From positions 496,001 through 560,000 of the forward strand of contig NZ_LT984804.1 in assembly GCF_900250115.1 (NCBI RefSeq): a stretch of DNA of 64,000 nucleotides, written 5' to 3'. Positions within the stretch are counted from its first letter, which is position 1; each line of letters opens with the position of its first letter. The notes below the pieces were generated by a model. It did no database searches. It saw nothing but the letters and a program-made list of their open reading frames with translations, and had not been told where the DNA came from. This document shows positions 1 through 9,070 of the stretch, piece after piece. A program made the position numbers and the translations under genes. The DNA is from Cupriavidus taiwanensis (lineage in GTDB: Bacteria; Pseudomonadota; Gammaproteobacteria; Burkholderiales; Burkholderiaceae).

Positions 1-341
1 CGCTGGGTGCCTGTTCGGACGGCAACCAGATGCTGGTGCTCGTATTGTTCGGCGCCTATGCGCTGTTCATCGGCGGCGCGCAGGTGCTGCAGCTGGTCTA
101 TCCCAATGAGCTGTTCCCGACCGAGATCCGTTCGGCGGCGGTCGGCATGGGCGCGTCGCTGTCGCGGATCGGGGCGGCCATCGGCACCTGGCTCGTGCCG
201 ATCTCGCTGCAGACCATCGGCATCGGCCACACCATGTACGCCGCAGCCGGGGTCACGCTGGTCGGCCTGCTGGTATCGCTGGCGCTGGCGCCCGAGACGC
301 GTTTTCTCAGCCTGCAGGAGGCGGCTTCGCTGGGCCGCTAG
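1..341 (+). CDS. MFS sugar/metabolite transporter, C-terminal part
   Basis: The reading frame is open to the left edge, so only about the last 113 codons are visible. They encode hydrophobic helices and the loop motif PNELFPTEIR, typical of the sugar-porter/aromatic-acid branch of the major facilitator superfamily, where it follows a late transmembrane helix. It would be an inner-membrane uptake protein. It ends 46 bases before a DapA-family gene and an aldehyde dehydrogenase on the same strand, so it probably imports the substrate that these enzymes degrade. The substrate cannot be read from this fragment. Confidence 0.8.
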   Translation, partial: LGACSDGNQMLVLVLFGAYALFIGGAQVLQLVYPNELFPTEIRSAAVGMGASLSRIGAAIGTWLVPISLQTIGIGHTMYAAAGVTLVGLLVSLALAPETRFLSLQEAASLGR

Positions 342-387
342 CCATCCCCGCTCTTCTTTCCTGAATCCCTGAATTTTCGGAGGCACC

Positions 388-1296
388 ATGAAGTTCCAAG
401 GCATCTACACGCCCGCCATCACGCCGCTGACGCCCGATGGCAAGATCGATAACGCCGCCTTTGGCGAAGTGCTGGAGTCGCTGATCGAGGCCGGCGTGCA
501 CGGCATCATCATCGGCGGCTCCACCGGCGAATACTATGCGCACACCACGGAAGAACGCCTGGGCCTGGCCGCGCTGGCGAAGGAAGTGATCGGGTCGCGC
601 GTGCCGCTGGTGGTCGGCACCGGCGCCGTGCGCACCGAGGATTCGGTCGAATTTGCCCGCGGCGCCAGGGCGATCAAGGCCGACGCCATCCTGGTCGGCT
701 CGCCGCCCTATGCGCTGCCGACCGAGGCCGAGAACGCCGTTCATGCGCTGACCATCGACCAGGCCGCCGGCCTGCCGGTCATGCTCTACAACTATCCGGG
801 CCGGATGGGCGTGTCGATGGGGCGCGAGTTCTTCCGCACCGTGACGTCGGCCTCCGGCAACTTCGTCGCCATCAAGGAAAGCTCGGGCCAGACCGCGCAG
901 CTGCACATGCTGGCGACCGAGTTCCGCGACATCGACATTTCGTGCGGCTGGGACGACCAGGCGCTGGAGTTCTTCGCATGGGGCGCGCGCAGCTGGGTCT
1001 GCGCCGGTTCCAACTTCATTCCGCGCGAGCACATCGCGCTGTACGAGGCGTGCGTCATCGAGAAGGATTTCGACAAGGGCCGGCGCATCATGTCGGCGCT
1101 GATGCCGCTGATGGACTTCCTGGAAGGCGGCAAGTTCGTGCAGTCGATCAAGCACGGCTGCACCGTCGCCGGCTTGCGCGCCGGCGGCGTGCGCGCACCG
1201 CTGCAGGACCTGGACGACACCGGCAAGCGCCGGCTGGAGGCGATCATCGCCGAACTCAAGCGCACGGTGGCTGCCATCGTCGGGGGGCAGGCGTAA
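388..1296 (+). CDS. Dihydrodipicolinate synthase (DapA) family aldolase/dehydratase
   Basis: The 302-residue length is normal for the family. The GGSTGE phosphate/carboxylate-binding motif lies at residues 43-48, a YNYPGR motif containing the catalytic Tyr at about 134-139, and the Schiff-base lysine is Lys163 in KESSG. The start follows a CGGAGG ribosome-binding site. The family covers lysine biosynthesis and many catabolic keto-acid lyases or deaminases. Location between a transporter and an aldehyde dehydrogenase (stop and next start share one base) points to a catabolic role, for example sugar-acid or hydroxyproline-type breakdown yielding a semialdehyde. True DapA is unlikely here, but the substrate is unknown. 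Confidence 0.85.
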   Translation: MKFQGIYTPAITPLTPDGKIDNAAFGEVLESLIEAGVHGIIIGGSTGEYYAHTTEERLGLAALAKEVIGSRVPLVVGTGAVRTEDSVEFARGARAIKADAILVGSPPYALPTEAENAVHALTIDQAAGLPVMLYNYPGRMGVSMGREFFRTVTSASGNFVAIKESSGQTAQLHMLATEFRDIDISCGWDDQALEFFAWGARSWVCAGSNFIPREHIALYEACVIEKDFDKGRRIMSALMPLMDFLEGGKFVQSIKHGCTVAGLRAGGVRAPLQDLDDTGKRRLEAIIAELKRTVAAIVGGQA

Positions 1297-2798
1297 TGGC
1301 ACAGCTACTGACCGCCTCCGAATACGCCGCCATTGCCGACCGGATCACGCTGCCGGCACGGGCCTTCATCGACGGGGCCTTCGTCGGCGCGGTGTCGGGC
1401 GAGACCTTCGCCACCACCAACCCGGCAACGGGCCAGGTGCTGGCCGAAATCGCCGCCTGCGATGCGCGCGATGTGGATATCGCCGTGGCGCGCGCCAGGG
1501 CCGCCTTCGATGACGGGCGCTGGCACCGCCAGGCGCCCGGCCAGCGCAAGGCCGTGCTGCTGAAGTTCGCCGACCTGCTGGAGGCGCACGCGCACGAACT
1601 CGCGGTGATGGAAAGCCTGGACAGCGGCAAGCCGATCCGCGAATGCCAGAACACCGACCTGCCCGAGACCATCCATACCATCCGCTGGCATGCCGAGCTG
1701 ATCGACAAGATCTACGACAGCACGGCCCCCGTGGGTTCGGCGGCGTTGTCGCTGGTGGTGCGCGAGCCGATCGGCGTGGTCGGACTGGTGCTGCCGTGGA
1801 ACTTCCCGCTGCTGATGCTGGCGTGGAAGATCGGCCCATCGCTGGCCGCCGGCTGCTCGATCGTGGTCAAGCCGGCCAAGGAAACCACGCTGACCGCGCT
1901 GCGCGTCGCCGAGCTGGCCCACCAGGCCGGCGTCCCGGCCGGGGTGTTCAATGTGCTGCCCGGCGGCGGCAAGGAAGTGGGCGAGCCGCTGGGCCGGCAT
2001 GACGATGTCGCGATGGTAAGCTTCACCGGCTCGACCGCGACCGGGCGGCTGTTTCTCAAGTACGCCGCGGAATCGAACTTGAAGCGCATCGTGCTGGAGT
2101 GCGGCGGCAAGAATCCCGCCGTGGTGATGAAGGATGTCGAGGACCTCGATGCCGTCGCCCAGCACGTGGTCAACGGCGCGTTCTGGAACATGGGCGAGAA
2201 CTGCTCGGCATCGTCGCGGCTGATCGTGCATGCCGACATCAAGGATGCGCTGCTGGCGCGCATCGGCGCCCACATGCGCGAATGGAAGATGGGCGATCCG
2301 CTCGACCCGGCGCACCGCATCGGCTCGCTGGTCAGCGAGGCGCATTTCCGCAAGGTGCGTTCGTATCTGGAGCAGGCCGACGCCGAGCAGCTGCGCGTGG
2401 CGTTTGGCGGCGGCACCCGGGGCGAAGCCTTTGTCGAGCCGACCGTGGTCGATGGCGTGCCCGCGCAAAGCCGGCTGTTCCGCGAGGAAATCTTCGGCCC
2501 GATCCTGTCGGTGACGACGTTCCGCGCTACCGACGAAGCGATCGCGCTGGCCAACGACTCCGTCTACGGGCTGGCGGCTTCGGTCTACACCAGCAACCTG
2601 AACCTGGCGATCCGTCTGTCGCGCGAGATCCGCGCCGGCGTGGTGACCGTGAACTGCTTCGGCGAGGGCGATATCACCACGCCCTTCGGCGGCTACAAGG
2701 AGTCCGGCTTCGGCGGGCGCGACAAGTCGGTCTGGGCGCATGACCAGTACACCGAGATCAAGACGATCTGGATCGATGTGCCGGCACCGGTCAAGTAA
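1296..2798 (+). CDS. NAD(P)-dependent aldehyde dehydrogenase, PuuC-like
   Basis: A 500-residue aldehyde dehydrogenase oxidising an aldehyde to its acid. The PWNF motif carries Asn169, the general base is Glu268 in ECGGKNP, and the nucleophile is Cys303 in GENCSA. The C-terminal stretch with FGEGDITTPFGG and the YTEIKTIWI-type ending resembles gamma-glutamyl-gamma-aminobutyraldehyde dehydrogenase (PuuC) and relatives. The start codon overlaps the stop of the DapA-family gene (TAATG), so the two are translationally coupled. It most likely oxidises the semialdehyde made by its neighbour; actual specificity is inference. Confidence 0.88.
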   Translation: MAQLLTASEYAAIADRITLPARAFIDGAFVGAVSGETFATTNPATGQVLAEIAACDARDVDIAVARARAAFDDGRWHRQAPGQRKAVLLKFADLLEAHAHELAVMESLDSGKPIRECQNTDLPETIHTIRWHAELIDKIYDSTAPVGSAALSLVVREPIGVVGLVLPWNFPLLMLAWKIGPSLAAGCSIVVKPAKETTLTALRVAELAHQAGVPAGVFNVLPGGGKEVGEPLGRHDDVAMVSFTGSTATGRLFLKYAAESNLKRIVLECGGKNPAVVMKDVEDLDAVAQHVVNGAFWNMGENCSASSRLIVHADIKDALLARIGAHMREWKMGDPLDPAHRIGSLVSEAHFRKVRSYLEQADAEQLRVAFGGGTRGEAFVEPTVVDGVPAQSRLFREEIFGPILSVTTFRATDEAIALANDSVYGLAASVYTSNLNLAIRLSREIRAGVVTVNCFGEGDITTPFGGYKESGFGGRDKSVWAHDQYTEIKTIWIDVPAPVK

Positions 2799-2835
2799 AG
2801 TAGGGCCCCTTTCGCTCCCTCGATAGATTTCCCCC

Positions 2836-3768
2836 ATGGCAGTCATGCAAAGAAAACAGGCAACGCTGGTCGGGCTGGTTGCGGTGCTCCTCTGGAGCTC
2901 GATTGTCGGCCTGATCCGCGGCGTCAGCGAGAGCTTCGGCCCCACCGGCGGCGCGGCCCTGATCTATACGGTTGCCTCCGCGCTGCTGTGGATCGCGGTG
3001 GGCAAGGTGCGGCTGAGGGCGCTGCCGCGCGCCTATCTGATCTGGGGCAGCGGGCTGTTCGTGTCGTACGAGCTGTGCCTGTCGCTGTCGATCGGCTACG
3101 CCAGCAGCGCCCGACAGGCCATCGAAGTGGGCATGGTCAATTACCTGTGGCCGGCCTTCACCATGCTGGCCGCGATCCTGTTCAACCGGCAGCGCGCCAG
3201 CTGGCTGATCGTGCCGGGCTTCGTGGTGGCCATCGTGGGGATCTGCGCGGTACTGGGCGGGGAGCAGGGCCTGGACCTGGCGGGCATGGCGCGCAACGTG
3301 CGCGATAACCCGCTCAGCTACGGCCTCGCCTTCGCGGGCGCGGTCATCTGGGCGGGCTACTGCACGGTGACGGCCCGGATCGCCCAGGGCAAGAACGCCG
3401 TCACGCTGTTCTTCATGCTGACCGCGCTCGCGCTGTGGGCCAAGTACCTGTTCACCGGCGGCGAGGCGATGGCGTTCAGCATGGCGGGCGCGGTCTACCT
3501 GGCGCTGGCCGCCGGCGCGATGGGTTTCGGCTATGCGGCGTGGAACGTCGGCATCCTGCACGGCAACGTGACCGTACTGGCGGGAGCGTCGTATTTCATT
3601 CCGGTGCTTTCCGCGGCCCTGGCCGCCGCGCTGCTGCAAGCGCCGCTGTCATTCGCGTTCTGGAAGGGCGCTGCAATGGTGGTCGCGGGTTCGATCCTGT
3701 GCTGGCTCGCGACGCATGGCAAGGGCGAGCGCAGCGCGCCGGCCGAGGGGGCGAGTCAGACGACATAG
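2836..3768 (+). CDS. yddG: Aromatic amino acid exporter YddG (DMT superfamily)
   Basis: A 310-residue, ten-helix drug/metabolite transporter with two EamA-like halves. It closely follows E. coli YddG along its length, with shared stretches such as QATLVGL, VGLIRGVSE, QAIEVGMVNYLWP, YCTVTARIA and AAWNVGILHGNVT. YddG exports aromatic amino acids and their analogues across the inner membrane. The ATG at 2845 may be the true start because the similarity begins there; neither start has a clear ribosome-binding site. It follows the aldehyde dehydrogenase by 37 bases and may be co-transcribed, although no functional link is obvious. Confidence 0.88.
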   Translation: MAVMQRKQATLVGLVAVLLWSSIVGLIRGVSESFGPTGGAALIYTVASALLWIAVGKVRLRALPRAYLIWGSGLFVSYELCLSLSIGYASSARQAIEVGMVNYLWPAFTMLAAILFNRQRASWLIVPGFVVAIVGICAVLGGEQGLDLAGMARNVRDNPLSYGLAFAGAVIWAGYCTVTARIAQGKNAVTLFFMLTALALWAKYLFTGGEAMAFSMAGAVYLALAAGAMGFGYAAWNVGILHGNVTVLAGASYFIPVLSAALAAALLQAPLSFAFWKGAAMVVAGSILCWLATHGKGERSAPAEGASQTT

Positions 3769-3773
3769 CGTAT

Positions 3774-3792
3774 GGGGGCGCCTGGCGCCCCC
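3774..3792. repeat. Perfect GC-rich palindrome before porin gene
   Basis: GGGGGCGCC and GGCGCCCCC flank a single T, immediately after the yddG stop and just before the porin ribosome-binding site. It would form a very stable RNA hairpin. No U-run follows, so a classical terminator is not supported; it may separate the two transcripts or influence porin translation. Confidence 0.5.
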
Positions 3793-3810
3793 GGAGGAAT
3801 ATGGAAAGAT

Positions 3811-4974
3811 ATGAAATCGGAGAGAGACCAGCGCGCACATTGGCTGTGCATGGCAGTCCTGTGCGCAGGTTCCACGGCGGCTTTGGCACAGAGTTCGGTC
3901 ACGTTGTATGGCGTGCTCGACGAGGGCCTCAACTACACCAGCAACGTCGGCGGCCATAGCCAGGTGGCCATGGCCAGCGGGTTCCCGCATGGCAGCCGCT
4001 GGGGCCTCAAGGGCAATGAGGATCTTGGCGGCGGCACCACGGCCGTTTTCCAGCTTGAGAACGGCTTCGACGTGGACAACGGCCGCGCATTCCAGGGCGG
4101 CGCATTGTTCGGGCGGCAGGCGTACATGGGGCTGAGCGACCAGCGTTGGGGCAGCATCACCCTCGGGCGCCAGTACGACTCCGTGGTGGACTACCTGGCA
4201 CAGACGTCGGCGGGCGGCTCGTGGGGCGGCTACATGTTTGCGCATCCCTACGACAATGACAATCTGATCAATACGTTCCGCGTCAACAACACGGTCAAAT
4301 ACACCAGCCCGGCGCTGGGCGGCCTGAAGTTCGGAGGCATGTACGGGTTCAGCGACGACACGAAGTTCTCGAACAACCGCGTGTTCAGCGCGGGCGGACA
4401 GTACGCCCAGGGCGGCCTGGTGCTGGCCGCCGCGTACCTGCAAGCGGACAACCCGTCTGCCACGTCCTATGGCGCCATCAACAACGGCGGGGACCAGAAC
4501 CTGCCGGGCAGCAAACTCAAGGTCTGGGGTGCCGGAGGAACCTATGCGTTCGGCAAGGCCACGGTCGGCCTCTCGTACGCCAGGACCGAAGTGGCCGATC
4601 CACGCAGTTCCGCCTACGTCGGCGACATCACCCCGCCGTCGGGAACGCTCAGTGGGCTGCGCTTCCAGAACTTCGAGGCGAACATCAAGTATCAGGCAGC
4701 GCCGTCGTACTGGTTTGGCGCGATGTATGCCTATACCCGCGCCACCTTCGACGCGACCTCGGGCAAGAAGCACCCGGTCTACCATTCCGTTGGCGTGATG
4801 GCGGACTACATCTTTTCGAAGCGCACCGACGTCTATGCGCAGGCGATGTACCAGCACGTTGGCGGCGACAAGACCGGCAGCGTGCTCGACGCCGCCTACG
4901 TCGCGGGCGCGGCCAATGTGGCGTCGGGATCGAACCAGATGATGTTCAGGCTCGGGGTCCGGCATTTCTTCTGA
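3811..4974 (+). CDS. Outer-membrane porin (Burkholderia/Neisseria type)
   Basis: About 387 residues: signal peptide ending near AALAQ, then SSVTLYGVLDEGLNY, the usual first beta strand of betaproteobacterial trimeric porins. The protein ends in a Phe after LGVRHF, the outer-membrane assembly signal. Strands such as LGRQYDSVVDYL and the internal GLKGNEDLGGG-type loop are family hallmarks. The frame is open 39 bases further upstream, but the ATG at 3811 is preferred: a GGAGGA sequence lies 12 bases before it and it gives a normal signal peptide. It would allow passive diffusion of small solutes, perhaps those used by the upstream genes. Confidence 0.87.
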   Translation: MKSERDQRAHWLCMAVLCAGSTAALAQSSVTLYGVLDEGLNYTSNVGGHSQVAMASGFPHGSRWGLKGNEDLGGGTTAVFQLENGFDVDNGRAFQGGALFGRQAYMGLSDQRWGSITLGRQYDSVVDYLAQTSAGGSWGGYMFAHPYDNDNLINTFRVNNTVKYTSPALGGLKFGGMYGFSDDTKFSNNRVFSAGGQYAQGGLVLAAAYLQADNPSATSYGAINNGGDQNLPGSKLKVWGAGGTYAFGKATVGLSYARTEVADPRSSAYVGDITPPSGTLSGLRFQNFEANIKYQAAPSYWFGAMYAYTRATFDATSGKKHPVYHSVGVMADYIFSKRTDVYAQAMYQHVGGDKTGSVLDAAYVAGAANVASGSNQMMFRLGVRHFF

Positions 4975-4981
4975 GGGCGGT

Positions 4982-4997
4982 GATGGCGCAAGCCATC
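4982..4997. terminator. Small hairpin between convergent genes
   Basis: GATGGC and GCCATC flank a GCAA tetraloop directly after the porin stop, between two convergent genes. There is no T-run, so this is only a weak terminator candidate. Confidence 0.25.
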
Positions 4998-5067
4998 TCC
5001 TGCGACCGGCCCGGCCACGGCACGGCCTCGCCGCGTCGGTCGGGTCGACAGCGGGGGCACGATCTGC

Positions 5068-5451
5068 CTAGCGCGTGCCGCCCGGCAGTCCCAGCGCCCG
5101 CTCGATACAGCGGATGATCTCCGTGTCCTCGAACGGCTTGCCGATAAAGCACGCCGCCCCCGCCGCCCGCGCGCGCGCTTCATACCCACGCTTGTCGAAC
5201 GCCGTCATGAAGATCACCGGCATCGTCAGGCCGCGCGCGCGCAGCGCGGCGCTGAGCGCAAAGCCGTTCATGCCCGGCATCTGCACGTCCGCGATCACGC
5301 AGGCAATGCCGTCGAGCGATGGCGACGCCAGCAGCTCGGCCGCGCCGGGGTAGAGCTCCACTGCCAGATCGAAGGCGCGCAGCAGCCGCCCCATGGCGTG
5401 CCGCACGGCGGCGTCGTCGTCGACGATGGCAATCACGGGCGTGGCATTCAC
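5068..5451 (-). CDS. Stand-alone receiver-domain response regulator
   Basis: A 127-residue protein consisting of one CheY-like receiver domain. The acidic pocket Asp11-13, phosphoacceptor Asp55, Thr83 and Lys105 are all present, so it should be phosphorylatable. It has no output domain. It is the last gene of the minus-strand unit starting at 12582, 68 bases after a porin gene. The FixJ-type regulator and giant kinase divergent from that unit use a similar receiver, with the same PVIFMT and PIIFMT-like strand. It may be an extra phosphate sink or a signalling output of the same kinase; this is inference. Confidence 0.82.
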   Translation of the reverse strand: MNATPVIAIVDDDAAVRHAMGRLLRAFDLAVELYPGAAELLASPSLDGIACVIADVQMPGMNGFALSAALRARGLTMPVIFMTAFDKRGYEARARAAGAACFIGKPFEDTEIIRCIERALGLPGGTR

Positions 5452-5519
5452 GCGAACTCCTCGAACAGGCGTGCGCGGTGGCAGGGGTCACGCACGCCCC
5501 CCTTGCTGCGTTGGCGGCA

Positions 5520-6626
5520 CTAGAAGATGTGCCGCAGCCCCAGCGCAAACGTCTGCGGATCGGCGCCGGCGCGGATGCCGAGATCGTTGATGGCAAAGTC
5601 GTAGATCGCATTGTCCGCATTGTCGATGCGGCTGTAGTACGCGTACAGCGCCGTGCGCCGCGACAGCGGATAATCGTAGCCGACCGTGACCTGGGTGGCG
5701 TGGGTCTGCGCACCGCTGCGAAAGAAGCCGATGGTGTCGGTCGACGCTCCGGTGCCGTTGGCGGCGTAGGCCACGCCGATGCGCACGCTGCCGGTGCCGA
5801 CCTGCTGCACCAGCGAGGCATAGTACGCGTTGCGCTGCAGGTCGCCGGTATCGGTGCGGTAGTGCAGGTGTTCGGCCACCGCGGCCAGGCGCGTGCCGGG
5901 GCGCAGCTGCCACGCCACGCCGGCCTTGAGCGCGTCGTCGTTGCGGCCGGCGGCCTGGTAGTGCTGGTGGCGCTCCCAGGCCAGCGTCGCGTTGAGCGGG
6001 CCGCGCTCATAGACCGCCGCCACCGAATACAGCGCGGGATCGCGCGCGACGGTGGCCTTTTCCTCGGGCAAGCCCCAGCCCAGCCACAGGCTGACGCCGG
6101 CCCAGCGCGGCGAGCGGTACTGCACGATATTCTTCTGGCGCCGGTCGAACGCGCTGGTGTTCTCGACATTGTCCGTGCTCGAGGCCGAGCCGTTGCCCAT
6201 CAGCGCCATATAGCCGGCGGTGGTCGGGTAGTACGGGTCGTAGCCCATGGTGGCCTCGGTGTAGGGCGTGTGCCAGTGACCCAGGAACAGCAGGCCATGA
6301 TTGCCCTGCAGGCCGATGCGCGAATTGCGGCTGGCGATCTGGCCCTGGCCGGAATCGAGCGACAACGCGCTTTCGATCTGCCACACGGCCGTGAGCGCGC
6401 CGCCCAGGTCTTCTTCGCCGCGCAGGCCGAAGACCGAGCGGTTGTTGTTCAGGCGCACGACTGCGCCGGTATCGGTGCCGTCGCTTGCGGTGCTGGCGCG
6501 GCTGTACTCGATGGAGGTGTTCAGGCGGCCGTAGACGGCGAGGTTGCCGGCCGCCAGCGCAGGCGCGCACAGCACTGCGCAGCACGCACCCAGCAGCGCA
6601 CGGTCGGCCAGGCTAGTGCGCGGCAT
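5520..6626 (-). CDS. Outer-membrane porin
   Basis: A 368-residue Gram-negative porin: signal peptide ending near PALAA, first strand GNLAVYGRLNTSIEY, the FGLRGEEDLGG loop and a C-terminal LGLRHIF strand ending in Phe. It differs clearly from the porin at 3811-4974. Its start overlaps the end of the XapX gene by 14 bases, so it belongs to the minus-strand operon and probably provides outer-membrane passage for the compound handled there. Confidence 0.85.
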   Translation of the reverse strand: MPRTSLADRALLGACCAVLCAPALAAGNLAVYGRLNTSIEYSRASTASDGTDTGAVVRLNNNRSVFGLRGEEDLGGALTAVWQIESALSLDSGQGQIASRNSRIGLQGNHGLLFLGHWHTPYTEATMGYDPYYPTTAGYMALMGNGSASSTDNVENTSAFDRRQKNIVQYRSPRWAGVSLWLGWGLPEEKATVARDPALYSVAAVYERGPLNATLAWERHQHYQAAGRNDDALKAGVAWQLRPGTRLAAVAEHLHYRTDTGDLQRNAYYASLVQQVGTGSVRIGVAYAANGTGASTDTIGFFRSGAQTHATQVTVGYDYPLSRRTALYAYYSRIDNADNAIYDFAINDLGIRAGADPQTFALGLRHIF

Positions 6627-6891
6627 CGTCGGCGGGCGTCTTGCTGGCGGCGTTCAGCGTCGGGCCGGGGGTACCGGTGATCTTGGGCATGCACTCGGCA
6701 TGGAACCATGCGGCGGTCACCGGTTCGCCGGCCAGCATGCGCTTGATCGGCGGCACCACCTGTTCGCCGATCAGCATGCCGAGCAGGCCGATCAGCGCCA
6801 CCACCGGCGGCGCGGGTGAACGGACCTGCATCAGCGCGTAGATGACGCCGACGAGGATGCCGGCGGCCAGGGAGACAAGATAGAGCTTCAT
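6613..6891 (-). CDS. XapX domain-containing small membrane protein
   Basis: 92 residues. The N-terminal half holds two hydrophobic segments around MKLYLVSLAAGILVGV and PPVVALIGLLGMLIGEQ, matching the short XapX (DUF1427) family, followed by a polar tail ending in TPADDAAH. XapX proteins are membrane proteins of unknown function, often encoded beside isochorismatase-like hydrolases and two-component genes, as here. It lies 26 bases after the MFS exporter gene and overlaps the porin start by 14 bases. Confidence 0.72.
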   Translation of the reverse strand: MKLYLVSLAAGILVGVIYALMQVRSPAPPVVALIGLLGMLIGEQVVPPIKRMLAGEPVTAAWFHAECMPKITGTPGPTLNAASKTPADDAAH

Positions 6892-6917
6892 GGGAATTCC
6901 CGGATGAGGTTGGCGGA

Positions 6918-8567
6918 TCAGTGCGCAGCCGTCGGCGCTGCCGGTGCTGCGGGCAGCCCGACGCCCAGCAGGTGCCGCACGCGCGGCGGCGTCTCGCGCG
7001 CATGGAAGCGCGTGATTTCGCGCTGCAGGTCGGCATCGGCGTGCGGCACGCGGCGGTGCTGGCGCAGGTGTTCGGCCCAGGACTCGACCAGGAACCACTC
7101 GGTCAGCAGCTCCGGATCGGCCGGGTCTTCCATCACGCCCCAGTTGAAGGCGCCGTCGCGCAGCCGTTCTTCCGAAAGCTTGTGCACCGCGCGCAGGAAG
7201 GCATCGCGATCTTCCGCGCGGACGCAATACTCGATCAGCACCATCACCGGGCCGCGGTCATGCGCGATCTCGCCGGCGCCTTCGGGCTCAGGCCAGTGCT
7301 GCGCGGGGCCGAGGTCTTCCTCGCCGCGCGGCAGCCGCAGCCGGTGCAGCAGCAGCGCCGCGGCCAGCAGGCCGCCGGCGGCGACCAGCAGCCCGCTGGA
7401 GATGCCCAGCGCCTGCGCCGCGAAGCCCCACACCAGGCTGCCGGCAGCCATCGCGCCGTTGAACACCATCTGGTAGACCGCCAGCGCGCGGCCGCGCACC
7501 CAGTTGGGCAGGATCGCCTGCGCCACGCCGCCCAGCGTGGTCAGCGCGGTGATCCAGGCGGCGCCGAGGAACAGCAGCAGCGGCAGCGCCAGCCACACCG
7601 GCGGCGCCAGGCACAGCGCCGCCATCACTACCGCGGTGACGATGGCCGACAGCAGCACCATGCCGTCGGCATCGAGACGCCGCTGCAGGCGCGGCATCAG
7701 CAGCGCGCCGAGGATCGCGCCGAGGCCCACCGCGCCCAGCAGCACGCCATAGAGACTGGCGCCGCCCCGCAGCAGCTGCTTCGCCACCAGCGGCAACAGG
7801 GCCCAGATGCTGCTGCCGAAGGCGAAGTGCACGGCGGCGCGCGCCAGCACGACATGCAGCTTGCTGTGCGCGCGGGTAAAGCGCAGGCCGGCGCGGAACG
7901 CGCCGAGGAAATGCTCGCGCAGCGGATCGGCCGGGCGCTGCGGGCGCTTCCACCACAGCAGCGCGGCAATCACGAAGACATAGCTGACCAGGTCCACGCC
8001 ATAGGTGGTGGCCGCGCCGAACGCCGCCAGCAGCAGGCCGCCGGCGGCAGGCCCGATCGCGCGCGCGATGTTGACGCCCAGCGCGTTGAGCGCCACGGCG
8101 CGCTTGAGCTCGGATTGCGGCACCAGTTCCGGTACGATCGATTGCCAGGTGGGCCCCATCATCGCCGCGCCGATGCCGCCGAGGAAGGCCATGCCGATCA
8201 GGATCTCGATCGTCAGCGCCTGGCGCCAGGCCAGCACCATCAGCGTGCCGCTGACCATGGCCAGCCCTACCTGCACCGCGATCAGGAAGCGCCGGCGGTC
8301 GAGGATGTCGGACAGCACGCCGGCCGGGATCGCCAGCAGGAACACCGGCAGCGTGGCCGCGGCCTGGATCGTGGCGACCGCGGCGGGAGAGGTCGACAGG
8401 TCGGTGGCCAGCCAGGCGCTGGCGACGTCACGCATGAAGCTGCCGATGTTGCCGAGGATGGTCGCGGCCCACAGCACCGCGAAGGTGGCCTGCGCCAGCG
8501 GCGCAAAGGTGCCGCCATTGGCGGGCGTGGGGGCGGGGCGGAGGGCTTGTTCGGCCATGCGGGTCAC
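6918..8567 (-). CDS. MFS transporter (EntS/MFS_3 type) with C-terminal ABM-like domain
   Basis: A 549-residue protein. Residues about 20-415 form twelve hydrophobic segments typical of the MFS_3 exporters related to enterobactin exporter EntS. The last about 110 residues (VLIEYCVRAEDRDAFLRAV onward, with WFLVESWAEHLRQH) are soluble and resemble an antibiotic-biosynthesis-monooxygenase-type ferredoxin-like domain, a fusion seen in this MFS subgroup. The GTG start at 8567 overlaps the DoxX stop (GTGA); the ATG at 8558 is an alternative. It probably exports a product or toxic intermediate of the operon. Confidence 0.82.
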   Translation of the reverse strand: MTRMAEQALRPAPTPANGGTFAPLAQATFAVLWAATILGNIGSFMRDVASAWLATDLSTSPAAVATIQAAATLPVFLLAIPAGVLSDILDRRRFLIAVQVGLAMVSGTLMVLAWRQALTIEILIGMAFLGGIGAAMMGPTWQSIVPELVPQSELKRAVALNALGVNIARAIGPAAGGLLLAAFGAATTYGVDLVSYVFVIAALLWWKRPQRPADPLREHFLGAFRAGLRFTRAHSKLHVVLARAAVHFAFGSSIWALLPLVAKQLLRGGASLYGVLLGAVGLGAILGALLMPRLQRRLDADGMVLLSAIVTAVVMAALCLAPPVWLALPLLLFLGAAWITALTTLGGVAQAILPNWVRGRALAVYQMVFNGAMAAGSLVWGFAAQALGISSGLLVAAGGLLAAALLLHRLRLPRGEEDLGPAQHWPEPEGAGEIAHDRGPVMVLIEYCVRAEDRDAFLRAVHKLSEERLRDGAFNWGVMEDPADPELLTEWFLVESWAEHLRQHRRVPHADADLQREITRFHARETPPRVRHLLGVGLPAAPAAPTAAH

Positions 8568-9028
8568 CGGTTGGTCTGCGCAGCTTGGGTGCGCCGGGCG
8601 CGTTCGCGCAGGTCATGCCAGGCCACCAGCAGGAAGCCGCCCACCAGTCCCAGGTGTTCGAAGAAGGCATTGGCCATCATGAACCTGGCCTCGGGCGGCG
8701 CCTGCCAGAAGCGGTTGGCGACGAAGGTGGCGGCCAGCGTGAACGCCGCCAGCGCCAGGGCGCCCAGCCAGCGGCGCCAGCCGAGCAGGATCATGGCGCA
8801 GGCGCCGAGCTCGAGCACGATGGTGGCGACCGCCATCGGCACCGCCGGCGACAGGCCGAAATGCTGCATCTCCGCGACCGCGCCGCCGAAGTCGGCCAGC
8901 TTGACCAGGCCGCCCTGCAGGTAGGCCGCGCACAGCAGCAACAGCGCGAGCCAGTGCAGCCAGCGCGGCAACCGGTGGGTCGAATCGCCGCAGGCAGCCG
9001 GCGTCAGCGTGGTAGTCGGTTCGGGCAT
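8564..9028 (-). CDS. DoxX family membrane protein
   Basis: 154 residues with four predicted transmembrane segments and the DoxX pattern (LQGGLVKLADFGG near the start, LELGACAMILLGW in the middle, FFEHLGLVGGFLL at the end). DoxX-like proteins are membrane subunits or accessory proteins in thiosulfate and other redox systems, but most are uncharacterised. It overlaps the following MFS gene by four bases and follows the Tat-exported amidohydrolase by 42 bases. Confidence 0.8.
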   Translation of the reverse strand: MPEPTTTLTPAACGDSTHRLPRWLHWLALLLLCAAYLQGGLVKLADFGGAVAEMQHFGLSPAVPMAVATIVLELGACAMILLGWRRWLGALALAAFTLAATFVANRFWQAPPEARFMMANAFFEHLGLVGGFLLVAWHDLRERARRTQAAQTNR

Positions 9029-9070
9029 GGCCGGCCTTCCTGTCGGGGTTTGGGCAAGTGAGGTCCGGGA

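Noticed and set aside
1305..2945. 546-codon minus-strand open frame opposite the aldehyde dehydrogenase
   Set aside because: Antisense artefact of GC-rich codon bias; the plus-strand protein has all catalytic residues.
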